In this document: in pieces, positions 32,576-58,184 of the stretch
Numbering within the stretch: the first letter of the stretch is position 1
Layout: each line of letters opens with the position of its first letter
Source: Mesostigma viride
Lineage: Eukaryota; Streptophyta; Mesostigmatophyceae; Mesostigmatales; Mesostigmataceae
Assembly: GCA_009746045.1 (NCBI GenBank)
Contig: RPFO01000213.1
Location: 8,820,781 to 8,884,780 of the forward strand
Direction of reading: 5' to 3'
DNA: 64,000 nucleotides
Notes under the pieces: generated by a model
Databases searched by the model: none
Seen by the model: the letters and a program-made list of their open reading frames with translations, nothing else
What the model was told of the DNA's origin: nothing
Translations under genes and position numbers: made by a program

Positions 32576-33826
32576 TGACATTGAGCCAAGCTAAATAGGG
32601 GCCGGATCCTGCAGCCGCCGGTCCAGAATGTCTGGCCCCTATTTCCATACTAGGGGCCCGTGCAGCTACCGGCACCAATTCTAGCTAGCCCCCATCTTTT
32701 CGGCCCCTATAGGGGAGATTCCAGGGGCCGAATTTGTATGCAGCCGCCAGCCCTAGATTTCGGGCCCCCAAATTGTACAGCAGGCGCGGCATGCCGCATC
32801 ATGCCACGTGGCGTCCCATCTTGCCATGCCCCGGATGCCAGCTATGTACGGGCCTACGGATGCCTACACAAAAAACTGTGTCGGCATCCGTCCTCACGCC
32901 GCGCCGCGCTATACTATCATGGAGTCTGCAGATGTCTTGCCCAGTTCAGTTCAGTTCAGTTCAGTTTAGTTGGAATCCCACGCCGGTCATATCCAACAGA
33001 GATAGTTTGGCGACGTAAGTAGCTCGGATGGTAACCTTACTAGGGTACTGTGATATGTCTTGCCCAGTAATTGCCTGTCGCCGGAGAGGCATGCCGGCAT
33101 CAAGCCACGTGGCGCCTCATCTTGCCACGTGGTGCCGCATCTTGCCACGTAGCGCTGCGCTATTGGGGGCCAGTAATACGGGGCTGCCGCCGCCGACCCT
33201 CGTTTTACTCGCCAGCCCCTATTTCAATTCAGGGGCCGGCGCTTACCGCAGCAGTCAGGCCCTGGGACGGGCCCCTAGTATCCAGGAAATTTTGCCTGGA
33301 GATGTCACCCCTCCTAGTGAAATGCAGTGAACTGCGCGACAAAATATCGAAGGCTTGCAGAGCCAGCTCTTTCAGTACGGCTCTGCAGTCAGCACTGTGC
33401 ACGTCTGATTTGGGTTTATGTGCACGGGCGAACCAGCCGAACCTGCTGAACTGAAACCCATGCCACGCGCGGGCTCGGTAAAAAGCGCTTCTGCTGCCAA
33501 TTTTCATCAAGGCTGTACATAATTATCGGTAGCGTCCATTTACCATTACGTTAGCTTGCTTGCCAAAATAGGCTGAAATATCCACGCACGCGCTTTTTTC
33601 ACAGCGAACGATCGCAGCAGGCCTTTTAGTTGCAGCACGTGGCCTGCTTCGAGCTGTATGATGCCTACGCGATTACCCTTGCTATCTATGGACGCTAATT
33701 CGTTTATTCTACCGCAGTTCTCTCTTGGTTAAGGTGTAGCAAACCATGGGATGCAAGGCTGGCCCTTACAAAGAAGTTGGATGAGACGGGGATGGGCAGC
33801 AACCTTTTGGGAGATTTGAGGTAGGA

Positions 33827-47106
<13,280 letters not shown>

Positions 47107-50100
47107 CGGCTCGGCCGCGTCATTCACCAGCGATCGCTGGACCGCCGTGTGTGCTCGTCACTCGGCCGCAATGCTCACGAGGATGCTGCAGCACGTGAAT
47201 GTGAGCTAGCAACCTTCACTTTGGTCTGCAATTCGCACATCCTCTCCTTATCGCACCTGCATGATCCAGCCGCCGCCGCTGCCAAAGCCCTCCGCTCTCA
47301 TCCTATCAAGGAGACAACCAGCGCAGGCCACTCATCCTTTGGCTACGCCCAGGCAAGCGGACCCAATAGGGGTGGGGTCACCCGCGTGAGACGCAGGGGG
47401 CCGTGTGTGCCACACCTGAGGCCTCGGTGCCATGCATGACCAACCGCAGGAGCCTCCTGCATGTTTGGACGCGAATCGCGGTAGCGGCCGCTGCGCGAAA
47501 GACAGGCGGCCGCAACGTGCGCTGTCGTACGCGATGAGGACAAGCAGCCGCAAGAATGCGGTCGTGGCCGCCGTGGAGATGTGCACCCGCAGCCGCAAGG
47601 CGGACGCGAGCCGATGCCACGCCAAGGAGCGGCGGCGGCATGATGTGGATGCAGCCGCAAACGCAAGATGTGCTGACAGCCACCAAGGAGACATGCACTG
47701 GCAGTCGCAGCGCACTCAGGAGGCCGGAGGGGGAGACTAACAAGGGGTTTTCTCGGGAAGCCGATCTAAAATACCTCGAATAATATGATAACTTACTCCT
47801 GGTAAATCTTTTACTTAGCACTGCCGTGCCACCCAGTAGGTACCTGCCACAAAGGAGGTGACAGCCACACTGGAGAGCTCAGGATCTCTGGACGCAGCAT
47901 ACGCGGCTGTGTGAAGATGCACGCAGGTCTGCGTGGGTGTGGCCACACAGAAGCACCTGCGTCGAGGTCTGCAATTGCCACAGCATGCCTTTGTGCGTGC
48001 GGTATGTGGTCATAGCGGCTAGCAGGTGCGTGTGGTGGCCGCTATGGAACAGTCGGTGGCTGGAATGCGCATCGCGGGGGGTGACGCTTGTCAGTGGCCG
48101 CCTCGTCCGTCGCTGGAGGGTGACGTGCGGCGGTAGCCTTGGGGGGCAGGCTGCCATGAGTTGCGTGAAGCTGATGAAGGTGGCTGGGGGGTGGGTCGAT
48201 GGGTGGCTGGGCCGGTGGGCGGCTGGGCGGCTGGGCGGCTGGGCAGGCGGGTGGCCTTATCAAGCAAGGCGGGGTTTTCGTAGGCCATGCATCGAGGTCA
48301 TGTCCGATAGGGCCAGAACGATGGCATGGGGGGGGCGCCTTGGCGGCATGCAGGCCTGCGGATGATGTCGCATGAAGCTGGCCCTGACCCGTGGGAGCTA
48401 GGTGCGGTGACGAGTAAGGATCACCCAAGCTGCCGCGTGCGTGGGAGCGCAGCGCTGCGCCGAGGGGAATCGCCGCTAATGTGACGAGCACCGGTTGACA
48501 AACGCGTGAAAGTGCGCCTTTAGTAAGAGTCGGCCGGGGTCACTGCGTGGCAAAGTCACGCATGTGTTTTATTTTTGGCAGACATGAGCTATCGTAGCTT
48601 ACATGGGCTTGAGCCACCGACTTGGGCTGTATAGTAGCTTACATGGACTACAGCCACCGACATGGACTGCGGTAGCTGACAGGGTGGCAAGCAATGGCTT
48701 GGCAGGGACGCCCCCTCGCCCTATGGGCGCCCGATATGAACCCGCACGGTTCCCAGAGTATTCCCTACAGTGCATGTAGGGGATGCAGTGTAGGGGATGC
48801 AGCATGCCCCTTGCTTCCGGGGCATGAGGCCGGGGGCAGCTCTGCAGGTCACGCTGACTGTGATGCCTGCTGGAGGGGTTGTGGGCGGGGGAGGAAGGAG
48901 GGCCAACGCGAGCGCCGATGAGATCCGCCATCTGCCATCCGGGGCTGGCATGAGGAGGGCGGGGAGGGCATGAGGAGGGCACTGGGAGGGCGATGGGAGG
49001 GCGGGGAGGGCATTGGGAGGGCGGGGAGGGCATTTGGAAGGCATTGAGAGGGCGGGTAGGGCATGGGCGCCGTTGCGGGGGACTGACCAAGTTGAACTGC
49101 GGGGCCAAGGGGGCAGCACGCCGCGCCAAGTCAGTGGATGGGTTTAACCTGTGGGGTGGCACAATTTTCGGATGAGCGCCGCTCTGTGGACCATTGGCCC
49201 TGGCCTCTCCCCCCCCCCTTTTCCTTTGCGGGGCTTGGACAGTGTGGCTGGGGGGGGGGGAGACAGGGCGTGGACAGGTCTTGAAATGGGTCTTGCGTAT
49301 AGCAGGGGCTGTCCACATATCTGAGATCGATTACCATTATGTAAGTTTTATGACATGGTAGCCATGGCGCGACCTGGATCGGCAGGGACAAGCCAGGTCG
49401 TCCCAGGTATGTCTGGGGAGCGCGCGATTTCCGAGCTTTTACTTTTCTGGGTTGGCTGGTTTAATGGAAGGATGCTAGATGATCACGTTCCCCCGTAGGG
49501 GGTGTATAACATTGCCCGCTGTCGGCCATGCCTCATGATAGGCAGGCAGGCAGGCAGGCAGTGGAAGCCAGCTGGCCATTTTTTCATTTGTCCTGCTGGA
49601 CTGGCTAGATGTGAACTAACCCGTTAGTGGCGTTTGAGCGGTTGCGGGCATGCAGGCTGTTGGACGATGACTGGTGTCGGCACCAAGTCACAGATATATC
49701 GATGGCCTCTGGGGTGAGGCGGATACCGGGCTTGGCGATGGGGGATGCCATCGACAAGCATTGGACAAGCAAGCCGATCAGGGCTTGCCTGTTAGAAGGT
49801 GGTAGGGAAGTGGCATCTCAATGACTTGGGCGCCGCCTGTGGTCTTGGAAGGGCCTTTTGGGAGGACCTTGTGACTAGTTCGAGGCTTGCCTGGTGAAGT
49901 TTCTTTTCCTTTGTTCGGCAGAAGCCTGGGTTTCTGTCAACCATCCCATAGGCATGCCTGAGCTGTTCTAAGAAGGCATGATGTTGCAAAGGTTCAATCC
50001 CACCGTTTGGTGGGTTTGTGAACCCTTTGGACTGTGTCTGTCAGGGACTCCTCGGCAGGCTCTGGTTGAATCTATGTGGCGGACATCCCACATCCTTCCC

Positions 50101-50518
50101 CAAAGAACAGCCTTTCTGCACTCAAGTGTTTTAGAACTGCAGTGGGAGCTTGTTTGAAGTGCCTGCGTACACGAAGACACTCAGTGGTATCTGCCCATTG
50201 TATGCCGTTTGTTTTGTTGTTTGGCCTGTATATATTATTGACTGTATCCTTCCATAGGTGGCGTTGTTACCGCAGACGGCTAGTCACTGACGATGCCTAC
50301 ATGGATCAGCCTGTGTTGGCTCGGGTACAGTATCTATAGGTGACTGATTTTTCTCTGCAATAAACAAGATTTTTTAGCATCCACGAGTCCTGATGCCAGC
50401 GGGCCTGCGATGTTGAGCAGAGTTGTATGCCCCCCCGACCTCGTACACACGAGTGTCAAATAAAGTAATGAGTAATTAGATTTTAGTCCGACTACCTTGT
50501 CCCCAGTTCTCAAATGGT
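47107..50518. other. Intergenic, GC- and repeat-rich, no gene recognised
   Basis: 3' flank of the kinase gene. Contains GGGCGGCT repeats near 48210-48250, GGGAGGGC-type repeats at 48950-49060, a GGCAGGCA run at 49540-49560, and imperfect repeats of a TAGCTTACATGGRCT string at 48594-48660. ORFs lack coding character. Confidence 0.5.
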
Positions 50519-50931
50519 CAAATACATTTCTTGTTTTTGGTCCATTGTTTTTGGGTGGGTGGGTGGGAGCTGAAAAGAGGCCTCCCTACGTCCCCTACAC
50601 CACTCTAAGTACTGACTATCATTCACATTGCGCCACGCAGGCAGGCCTGCCGGCTGGCGCAAGTACAAGGTGACTGACTGCCCATCACAGTTGCGCCACG
50701 CCTGGCGGCTAGCGCAGGTACAAGGTCTAGTGACGTACGTTAGAAGCTACCTAGGCCTGCACTCCGGAACCACACTCAGCCGCAAAAAAAAGGGCCGGCC
50801 GGTGCAGTACCCTCGTGACAAGCGCTAGTCTTACGCTACCTACGGCAGGTCGGTCCCCTTTGAGCCCGTCCACGCGTCATATATAAAATGAGCGAAGCTC
50901 AACAAATACATTTCTTGTTTTTGGTCCATTG
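50519..50931 (-). mobile_element. Retroposon-like repeat, copy 1, with 29-bp TSD
   Basis: A perfect 29-bp direct repeat (50519-50547 and 50903-50931, starting CAAATACATTTCTTG) brackets 355 bp. Read on the minus strand the insert starts TTGAGCTTCGCTCATTTTAT with a TATATA motif and ends in (CCCA)n AAAAA, as expected of a retroposed RNA. It has no coding potential. SINE-like or a solo retro-derived repeat. Confidence 0.7.
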
Positions 50932-52144
50932 GAGTTCCTTCCCACCAAGAGAAACAAATGTTTATTTTACATTTTTGTGTGCTAGGCTTTATACGGACAG
51001 CCTATACCACACCTTCAAACTCAGTGCACATCATTATCAAGTTGGTTATTGTAGCACCATGCTGGGGGCCCAGCATACTCGAACACAAGGTGTTGCCCCC
51101 ACACCTCCTACCTGGCCACCAAGGCTATCGCCAACCTTGGTGCCGAGTTTCTTTCCGCCCCTGGCCCCCCTCCCGCATGCTGCCGCGGCTGTACTGCCGC
51201 CCCCGTGTGGCCGCTACGGTTTCCCGGCGGACGCAGGGCGGCACCCATGTCGTTCCCCCGTTAGGGGGGCGGTTTCCAGCGGCTGCTCATTAGGCCTTAC
51301 GCCCCCGGACCGTCTCTCACAAGCCCAGGACCCATCACCAGCCCCACCCCCGAGGCTGGGATTTCCCGGCATTGAAACCTTTGTGGCGATAGGCCCTCTA
51401 CCCTACCAAGGCCTTGGCTTGGAAACTGCTTAGCCAAGGCCCTGACCAGGGCTTGTGTTGTTGTAGGAAATTTTTTATGGCATAGATATGCCCCCCTGGC
51501 TGAACCGAACTCTTTATCGCTTTTCCTATAATGCATCATACAGGATAAAAACAAGGCGATAAAACAGCAAGAATTTCAGCCCCGCCAGGCGAACATTCTT
51601 TGCTGAAAAACTGGGCAATGATGAAGAGCGCGCTCCTCCCACCAAGATTCGCTCCAGCCCCGCATCCTCAGTCCCCGAAACTCCCGTCTGGCCACAGGCC
51701 GAAAGATCGGGTCCGCTGTCAGGCTCCTGGCAGTTATGGGCTACCCTGGCACCCCGCGCTAGCCATCTCCACGTTTAAGGCAGATTCGCCTCCACCTGTG
51801 ATTCTTTCCACCGTAGCCGCTGGCCCTGGCCTGTATGGCTCCTTCCCTGACGTTGTCCGACTGAAAAAACGCAGCTTCCCCAGTGTCAGGAAGCTGCTTG
51901 CCGCACCCAGGGGTAGAGGGGAATCGTCAGTGGGCCCAGCGCCGGAAATCACACCCTTTTACTCAAATCGTAGAGCCCCCCACCCACAACCATTACCGTG
52001 GCCTGTAACGGTAGGTGGCGAACATAAAGACCTTTATTCCAGGCCTCTCCACGCCCGGAGAGGCCGATAGCATCGTCTTACATTCAGCGCAGCCGCCATA
52101 GCGGCCAGCCGACCTTGCCAGCAAATGCTGGGATCAAGTAGCGA
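50932..52144. other. Spacer between two retroposon-like repeats, no gene recognised
   Basis: GC-rich sequence with open but featureless frames (50888-51433 and 51600-52070, Pro-rich). A CCCCCGTTAGGGGGG hairpin at 51257-51271. Neither frame resembles a known protein to me. Confidence 0.4.
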
Positions 52145-52483
52145 AGCTGAAAAGAGGCCTCCCTACGTCCCCTGCACCACTCTAAGTACTGACTATCATT
52201 CACATTGCGCCACGCAGGCCTGCCGGCTGGCGCAAGTACAAGGTGACTGACTGCCCATCACAGTTGCGCCACGCCTGGCAGCTAGCGCAGGTACAAGGTC
52301 TAGTGACGTACGTTAGAAGCTACCTATAGGCCTGCACTCCGGAACCACACTCAGCCGCAAAAACTGAGGGCCGGCCGGTGCAGTACCCTCGTGACAAGCG
52401 CTAGTCTTACGCTACCTACGGCAGGTCGGTCCCCTTTGAGCACGTCCACGCGTCATATATAAAATGAGCGAAGCTCAACAAAT
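52145..52483 (-). mobile_element. Retroposon-like repeat, copy 2
   Basis: About 98 percent identical by eye to 50568-50907, with small indels (for example a 4-bp insertion in GGCAGGCAGG versus GGCAGG). It lacks the (GGGT)n end and has no clear TSD. Both ends carry AGCGAAGCT. Confidence 0.75.
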
Positions 52484-55370
52484 TGTTGCGAGGCCGACTA
52501 CCAGCTACTTGCCCGGACTGCTTGACGCGGTGACGCCGGGCTACAAGTTCTGTAACTTACCAAACTCGCACCCCGTTGCCGCCACGCCATTTTCTACTTC
52601 GTAAATGGCTTGCGTTGGGATCATCGACGAGCATCGATGCTCATTGACGCTGTGCACAATCCCACGGCGGAGAATAAGTTCGCCACAGCACAGCTCGCGA
52701 CGCAACGGCTCTATTCCATGTGCGCACACAGGGGACGGCGCGGCGCTGGTCAGCCTTGACCGCTGGTTGGCCCACAATGTTTCCTTAACAGCTCATGGGG
52801 CTCGCGCCCCCCCCCTGCCGCTTCACCCCGAGACGTCCGCCCGTCCGTTAATTGGGCGGTGTTGCTGGCCCGGCCCCCCCGCCGCCTGCGGCGCCCCGTC
52901 CAGCTCGGCCGCCGACTACCAAGTCCCCGCCTTAAAGGAGGGCTGCCTTGCCACCAACGATGTCGTCCACCCCTTCACTTTGGAGGCATTGTATCGACGG
53001 TGCCCTTGCTCGTTACGACTAGTTAGAGTCTTTGTATATAAGGGTATGCACCGTAATACTCCGGGACTCCCCAACGGGAGCACGAGGGGGGATTACGGAT
53101 GTTATGATATTCTAGGCGTGCAAGAGCATCGCCGCTCATCGGTGCCACTTGGCATGGTGAGCACTGATCGCCTGGCAGGTGGCTGGCGGTTTTATTTCGC
53201 TGGCAGTGGTACACCAGGCCAAGGTGGTGTTGGTCTTTTGTGTTCGCCGCTGGCAGTTGCTAGCCTCAGCACGCTTGAGTTTCTCACCCCACGCCTTATG
53301 GTAGCACATTTCACCTCCGTCGAGGGGCGGTCTAAACACCACCTCACGGTGGGGGTGGGGCGCTACGCACCCCATAGTTGTCTACCTGAGCCGGAACGCC
53401 AGAAGTTCTTCGAGGCCTTAATTGCATCGCCTTGAGGGGGCCACCCCGGCCCGCCACTTTTTGGTTATGCTGCTCGACGCCAATGCCACGCTCCCCGTGG
53501 GCACTGCTGGCAGTCGCTTTGCACCTGCTGACACAGCTGCTAACGACAACACTCCCCTGTTTTCTGCCTTTTTGCGGGATAGCGGGATGGTTGCTGTCAA
53601 CTGCCACTTCCAACGTCCCTCACAGGACTTGGTCACTTTTCGTGGCCCTAACGGCCGTCAGGCCTGTCTGGACTACGTGGTGGTACGGCAGCCCAGGTGC
53701 ACCTCGGTTCTGGACACCCGAGTGTTTGACATGCTGACGGTGTGCTCTGACCACCGCCTGGTGCGTGCGACCATTCGGCTCCGGTTCCACGCATCCAAGC
53801 GCCGCGCCCCAGTGGCCCGTCCTGACTGGTCTGTTCTACGCCCGGTCCGGGGAGATCCTGAGGACTGGACGGACGCCGAGCGCGAGCGGAACCGGTGCCG
53901 ACTGGAGTACCTGTCGGCCCTGGACGCCCGGGCGGACGTCGACGAGCTGGACCAGGGTGCTCCGGCAACGCCGCCATTTTTGCGGGCTTTGCGGCCCGCG
54001 CCCCGCTGCTGGCGGCCCGGCACCTGCCGGTCATGCCCCGCCGCCGCCCCGGCCCGCTCTACCGCCAGGACCCCAAGGTCTTGGCCGCCCGTCACCGCCG
54101 GCCTCAAGCGTAACCGGGACCCATTGCTGAAACCGGTGCTCCTGGCCGCCCTTGGGGAGGCCTACTACGCACATGCTCAGGACGCAGAGGCGGCCCAGTG
54201 CATCGCAGATGCCAAGGCCTGCCAAGCTCGCAACCAGGGCAAGGACATGTGGTACCACCTCGACCGGCTCGGCGGCCGGCGGCATGCAGCGCACCCCGGT
54301 GGAGCACACAGCCCGGGACGGTACGGCGCCGGTCAGCCTTGACCGCTGGTTGGCCCACAATGTTTCCAAGGTTGACAGGTGGGGCTCGCGCCCCTCCCCC
54401 GCCGCTTCACCCCGAGACGGCCGCCCGTCTCGGTGTTGCCGGCCCCCCGCCGCCGCCTGCGCCCGGCCCCCCTCCTGGGCCGCGGACTACCAAGTTCCCG
54501 CCTTGCAGGAGGGCTGCCTTGCCACCGACGGCACCGTCCACCCCTTCACTTTGAAGGAATTGGACGGCGCCCTTGCTCACCTGCGGTACGACGCGGCGGT
54601 CGGTGCCGACCACCTTTCGGCTGAGTTGCTGAAGACCCCTGACCTTGCGGTGAGGGAGCTTCTGCTGGCGTTCTGCAACCGTGTCCTGCTCTCTGATGAG
54701 CCTCCGCCTGCTGAGTGGCAGACGGCCATCCGAGTCATGCTGTACAAGAAGGGCTCTGCTGCTGACCCCGGTAACTATCGGGGGGTCTGCCTCCAGAGCG
54801 CCGCGCTGAAGGTCTTCATGCGCATGATGCTGCACCGGCTCCGCGCCGCGCTGGACCCACACCTGGGTGAGTCTCAGATGGGTTTCCATCGTGGTCGTAA
54901 CACTGTCATGGCTGTGTTTGTCGCGCGCCGGTTGATGGAGGAGGTGCGTCGCCTTTGCCCTGACAGTTTGCCGCTAGTCTTCATTTTTGTTGACTATATC
55001 AAGGCCTTTGACACGGTCCTCTGGGAGGCTCTTTGGGCCAGGTTGACACCGCCCTTGGTCTGGCCGGCCCCCAGCGGCTTGGCCAACCAGGGCGGCATAT
55101 CTTGACCTGACCTGGCGGCCCCATGAGGACATTCCCAGGACGCTAGGTAACCTGCCATGAACTACGGCCCAGATGTTGCTGGCCGACCTAATGGTCCCAG
55201 CCCAGTTTGAACACCGCACCCACTCCCTCTCCCTTCTTTCTTCTGCCATGCAGAACACTTGAGAAGAGGTGGCCAGCAGAAGATTGTCCAGGCTCACACG
55301 CCAGCCCCTGTGGGCAAGCCACCCACCCCCAAGAGGAAGGGGCATTTTGCTGAGTAGTGTAGTTAGGATT
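52484..55370 (+). pseudogene. Decayed LINE of another family (D): AP endonuclease and partial RT
   Basis: Bases 52700-53010 duplicate the RT-proximal segment at 54290-54560 (VSLDRWLAHNVS, DYQVPALKEGCLAT), so two fragments of one family lie head to tail. The second fragment has endonuclease motifs DILGVQEHRR, GGVGLLCSPLA, LLDANATLP, ACLDYVVVRQP and SDHRLVRATIRL across a frameshift near 53430. It then has the RT start (VMLYKKGSAADPGNYRGVCL, MGFHRGRNT, FVDYIKAFDTVLW). The RT is cut after motif A at about 55050 and followed by a 3' end (to a stop near 55345). An internal deletion removed motifs B to E. Inactive. Confidence 0.85.
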
Positions 55371-56045
55371 TTCTAGCCTAGATAGCTTAGGGTTAGGGTA
55401 GTTCGATTACGCGGCTTCTCCCACCTCCACCCATCCAGCAAGGAATATGTGCTACATGATCTCCCACCGGAGGCATGTTATAATTTTTATTTTTTTTATT
55501 TTTTTACATTTTGTGAGTTTTATTTATCTGAAATTAGTACCTACAATTGCCTCACATTATACACCAGAATTTATACTGGTCTTCAATAATCGTGGCGAAT
55601 AGCACAGTGTTTTTAGGCTTGCTGGCCGTTTAGAATACACTGGTCCTCCTACGGCGCCATCTGGCTAGCATGCAATTCCTAACATAAGAGTGCAAAACAA
55701 CGGTCCAATGCAACACACTCTCCCTTACATGCACACATGCATGCCCACACTGCTCACTGTCGCAGCACAATGGAGGCAGGCAGGAGATGGTCCATTGGGG
55801 GGATTCGGATCGTGTAGAGAGGAAAACTTCCTATGCTCTGGAGACCCAGGGCTGTCTTCAAATCCGTCCTACACGCAGCAATAACCTACATCCTACCAGG
55901 CTGGGTACACCATGAAGGAAACAGGTGCCCAGAACACTGCTAGGGGCTAACAATATTAGTATGCGGGAAGGAGTGGCAGGATAGGCGTCATAAAACCCCA
56001 CCACCAGCTCCTTTAAACACACATCCACATCATGAAAGGGATGCC
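55371..56045. other. AT-rich spacer, no gene recognised
   Basis: Includes the telomere-like string TTAGGGTTAGGG (55388-55399, only two units), a T-rich stretch 55485-55510, and one copy of the ATGTGCTACATG...CTCCCACCGGAG motif at 55447-55472. Confidence 0.5.
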
Positions 56046-58184
56046 TCAGTTGTCTGCCCCACACCCCATGCCTTTGTCAAACATGAGCATGTCCGTGAAA
56101 ATATGGCTCGAGTCACCCTCCAGATCTTGCCCCGGACCCGTGCCTGCCTCCTGGGGGCACACGAAACCGTCCTCGCTCATCCGGACGCCCCCGCCCAGGG
56201 ACCGGCAGTCCATTCCCTGGCCCGAAAGCAGAGACGCGCCGGCCTCGGCCTGCGCCGGCATGCCCACCGACCGCCGTTCCATGTCCATGATACGGTTCAC
56301 GTGATGCAGGTGCGCCGGCATGGGCGGCAGGCGCTGCAACGGTGGCTGCGGCGGCAGTGCCGGGTGTTGCGGCAGCACCGACACCGGCTTGTGCATGCCG
56401 CGGTCTGCCGCCACATCAGAGTACGCACAACTCTCCGCGGCCGGAAAGGCTGGGTCGGAGCCCAGATGGGCCGGGCTTGGAAACTCGCTGCCTTGCTGCT
56501 GGGCAAACCCATCGGCGAGCGACACACCGTTCCACAGTGGCAGACCACTCCGCATCGAAGCAGGAGCCCCCGCCAGGCCATAACTCGCCGACGCCGCCAT
56601 GCCAGGCTTAACCGGGCCACCCTGGGACGCATCACCTGGCATGCCAGGCAGGCGCGCCGAGAGGGCGACCTGGCTGGGTGTCTCACGCTGCTCCCCCCCC
56701 GAGGGCGGCCCCCCGCCGACCTGGCTACCAAAGTTTATTCCCCCGACCGGGAGTGGGGAGTTGGACCGCCCCACGAGTGCCCGCAGGATGGCCATCTCAT
56801 TCGCCGACCACATGAATGGGGCCCCTGGCCCCAGGGGGTTCCCCCGCGTGCCCGAGAGCCCCCCCCTGTCCTGCTCCTCCAGGGAACCTCCAACCGAGCC
56901 ACTCGGGGGGCCAGCCCCTGCCATCATCAGCCCTGCCTGAGGATCCATGGCTGTGCGCACGTTCGCCAGTAGAGAGACCCCCTTTGCGCCGCCGCCCTGC
57001 GCCTGCATGCGCGCCCACGGTGGCACAAGCATGCCACCGGCCCCGCTCTCCCCCCCGTCCTCGCCCTGACTGCTCCAACGGGCTACCCCGTCGCCCATGC
57101 CCCCAAGAGCCATCCCTTCACTCGCCCTCATTGACGCGAGGCCACCTTCACTTGCCCTCATGGACGCAAGGCCACCTTCACTTGCCCTCATCGACGCGAG
57201 GCTACCCATGGTGACACCAATGCCCCTGCCCCCGCCCACACTCCCCCCCGCGCCAGCGCCCTCGCCGCTGCTCTGGGGCATCGCCTGGGCTGACGTCCAG
57301 GTCGTCCTGGGAGTGGGGAGGTTCCCCGGCGGCAGCGGGGGGGTGCCTCCGACCAGCGTGTCCAGCGGCGGCGCCATCCCAGTCATGAAATCGTTCTCGT
57401 CACTGGTGGCCAGGAGCGAGAGGCGGCTCCCAGTGAGACGTCGAAGAGGCATGGGCGTGGGCGTGCCTCCTACGCTTTCCCCGACGGTGCTGCTACCGAT
57501 AACGCACAGGCCCATCCCGTGGGGGAGGTTGCCGCCCCCGATTCTCCCTACCCCTACCTCTCCTGTGCTCCCATGTAACGCTCCCAGTCCTTGCACGGCC
57601 GACCCTGAAGGGAAGGCCGCCCCCGGGGGCAGCGGGGGCATGGCTGCAGCAGACAGCCAATGCTCCCTCGCTCGCGTGCTATCCTCGGTCGAGGACGCAG
57701 GCAGGAGGCTTCGCGAACCGCCCCGCATGCCCATGGCCACGATACCCCCGCCGATACCCCTGCCCCCACCCCCACCCCCCACGATGCTTGTGGAGCCCCG
57801 GCCCACGCTCACGCTCCCTTGGCCACTCGCAAACATGCCCGTGTCGCCAAAGGAGACGGAACGGCGGACGGCCAAAGGCCCCACCGCGGCGGTGCCGACC
57901 AGCAACGGCCCCCCACCGGTGGATAGGCTCACGCTCGCCGCTGGCATACGTGCGGATGCCAGCACCGCTTCCGGGTCAAATGGTGCCGCCACCCTGCCCA
58001 CCGGGCCGCCCATATCCAACGCCGACACTGGAACCCGCCCGACCCCTCCCGCGACCCCACCTGCCGGTGCTTCCCCCCCGCCCGCCCCCCCCGTTCCCCC
58101 CCCGTGCCCAGGCCTCGGGAAGCACGCCAGCGCCCCACACGGGCGTGGCCGGCTCTGCCTCGCCAGGTGGCGCCAGCTCGCCAA
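56046..58184 (-). CDS. Large low-complexity protein exon (712 codons), unrecognised
   Basis: An open frame from 58184 to a stop at 56046. An in-frame stop lies just upstream near 58206, and there is no ATG at the left of the frame, so the exon probably starts at an acceptor such as GCCCCAG|TTGGCG (58185). A second minus frame (58563-57976, MDTCVTATPAGPSSQADNSD) may be an upstream exon. The protein is Gly/Ser/Pro/Met-rich and disordered, with three 10-aa repeats GLASMRASEG (57121-57200), a Pro-rich HPALPPQPPLQRLPPMPAHL region, and an acidic end DLEGDSSHIFTDMLMFDKGM like a transcriptional activation tail. No DNA-binding domain is visible, so a nuclear regulator is a guess. Frame length in GC-rich DNA is weak evidence, but the opposite strand also stays open, which lowers confidence. 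Confidence 0.5.
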   Translation of the reverse strand: MASWRHLARQSRPRPCGALACFPRPGHGGGTGGAGGGEAPAGGVAGGVGRVPVSALDMGGPVGRVAAPFDPEAVLASARMPAASVSLSTGGGPLLVGTAAVGPLAVRRSVSFGDTGMFASGQGSVSVGRGSTSIVGGGGGGRGIGGGIVAMGMRGGSRSLLPASSTEDSTRAREHWLSAAAMPPLPPGAAFPSGSAVQGLGALHGSTGEVGVGRIGGGNLPHGMGLCVIGSSTVGESVGGTPTPMPLRRLTGSRLSLLATSDENDFMTGMAPPLDTLVGGTPPLPPGNLPTPRTTWTSAQAMPQSSGEGAGAGGSVGGGRGIGVTMGSLASMRASEGGLASMRASEGGLASMRASEGMALGGMGDGVARWSSQGEDGGESGAGGMLVPPWARMQAQGGGAKGVSLLANVRTAMDPQAGLMMAGAGPPSGSVGGSLEEQDRGGLSGTRGNPLGPGAPFMWSANEMAILRALVGRSNSPLPVGGINFGSQVGGGPPSGGEQRETPSQVALSARLPGMPGDASQGGPVKPGMAASASYGLAGAPASMRSGLPLWNGVSLADGFAQQQGSEFPSPAHLGSDPAFPAAESCAYSDVAADRGMHKPVSVLPQHPALPPQPPLQRLPPMPAHLHHVNRIMDMERRSVGMPAQAEAGASLLSGQGMDCRSLGGGVRMSEDGFVCPQEAGTGPGQDLEGDSSHIFTDMLMFDKGMGCGADN

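Larger units (their letters stand above)
31882..33826. other. Repeat-rich spacer, no gene recognised
   Basis: Contains (GTT)n tracts at 32041-32092 and 32258-32287, a GCCCAGT heptamer run at 32286-32320, LINE 3' ends (one near 32175, two with TSDs listed separately), and GCCACGTGG-type short repeats at 32800-33160. No convincing coding exon was found before the kinase gene. A weak splice-bounded frame upstream of 33819 did not phase with the next exon. Confidence 0.6.

Noticed and set aside
50568-52483. LTR retrotransposon with 340-bp LTRs
   Set aside because: No TG...CA ends, primer-binding site, polypurine tract or gag-pol, and the left copy has its own 29-bp TSD.
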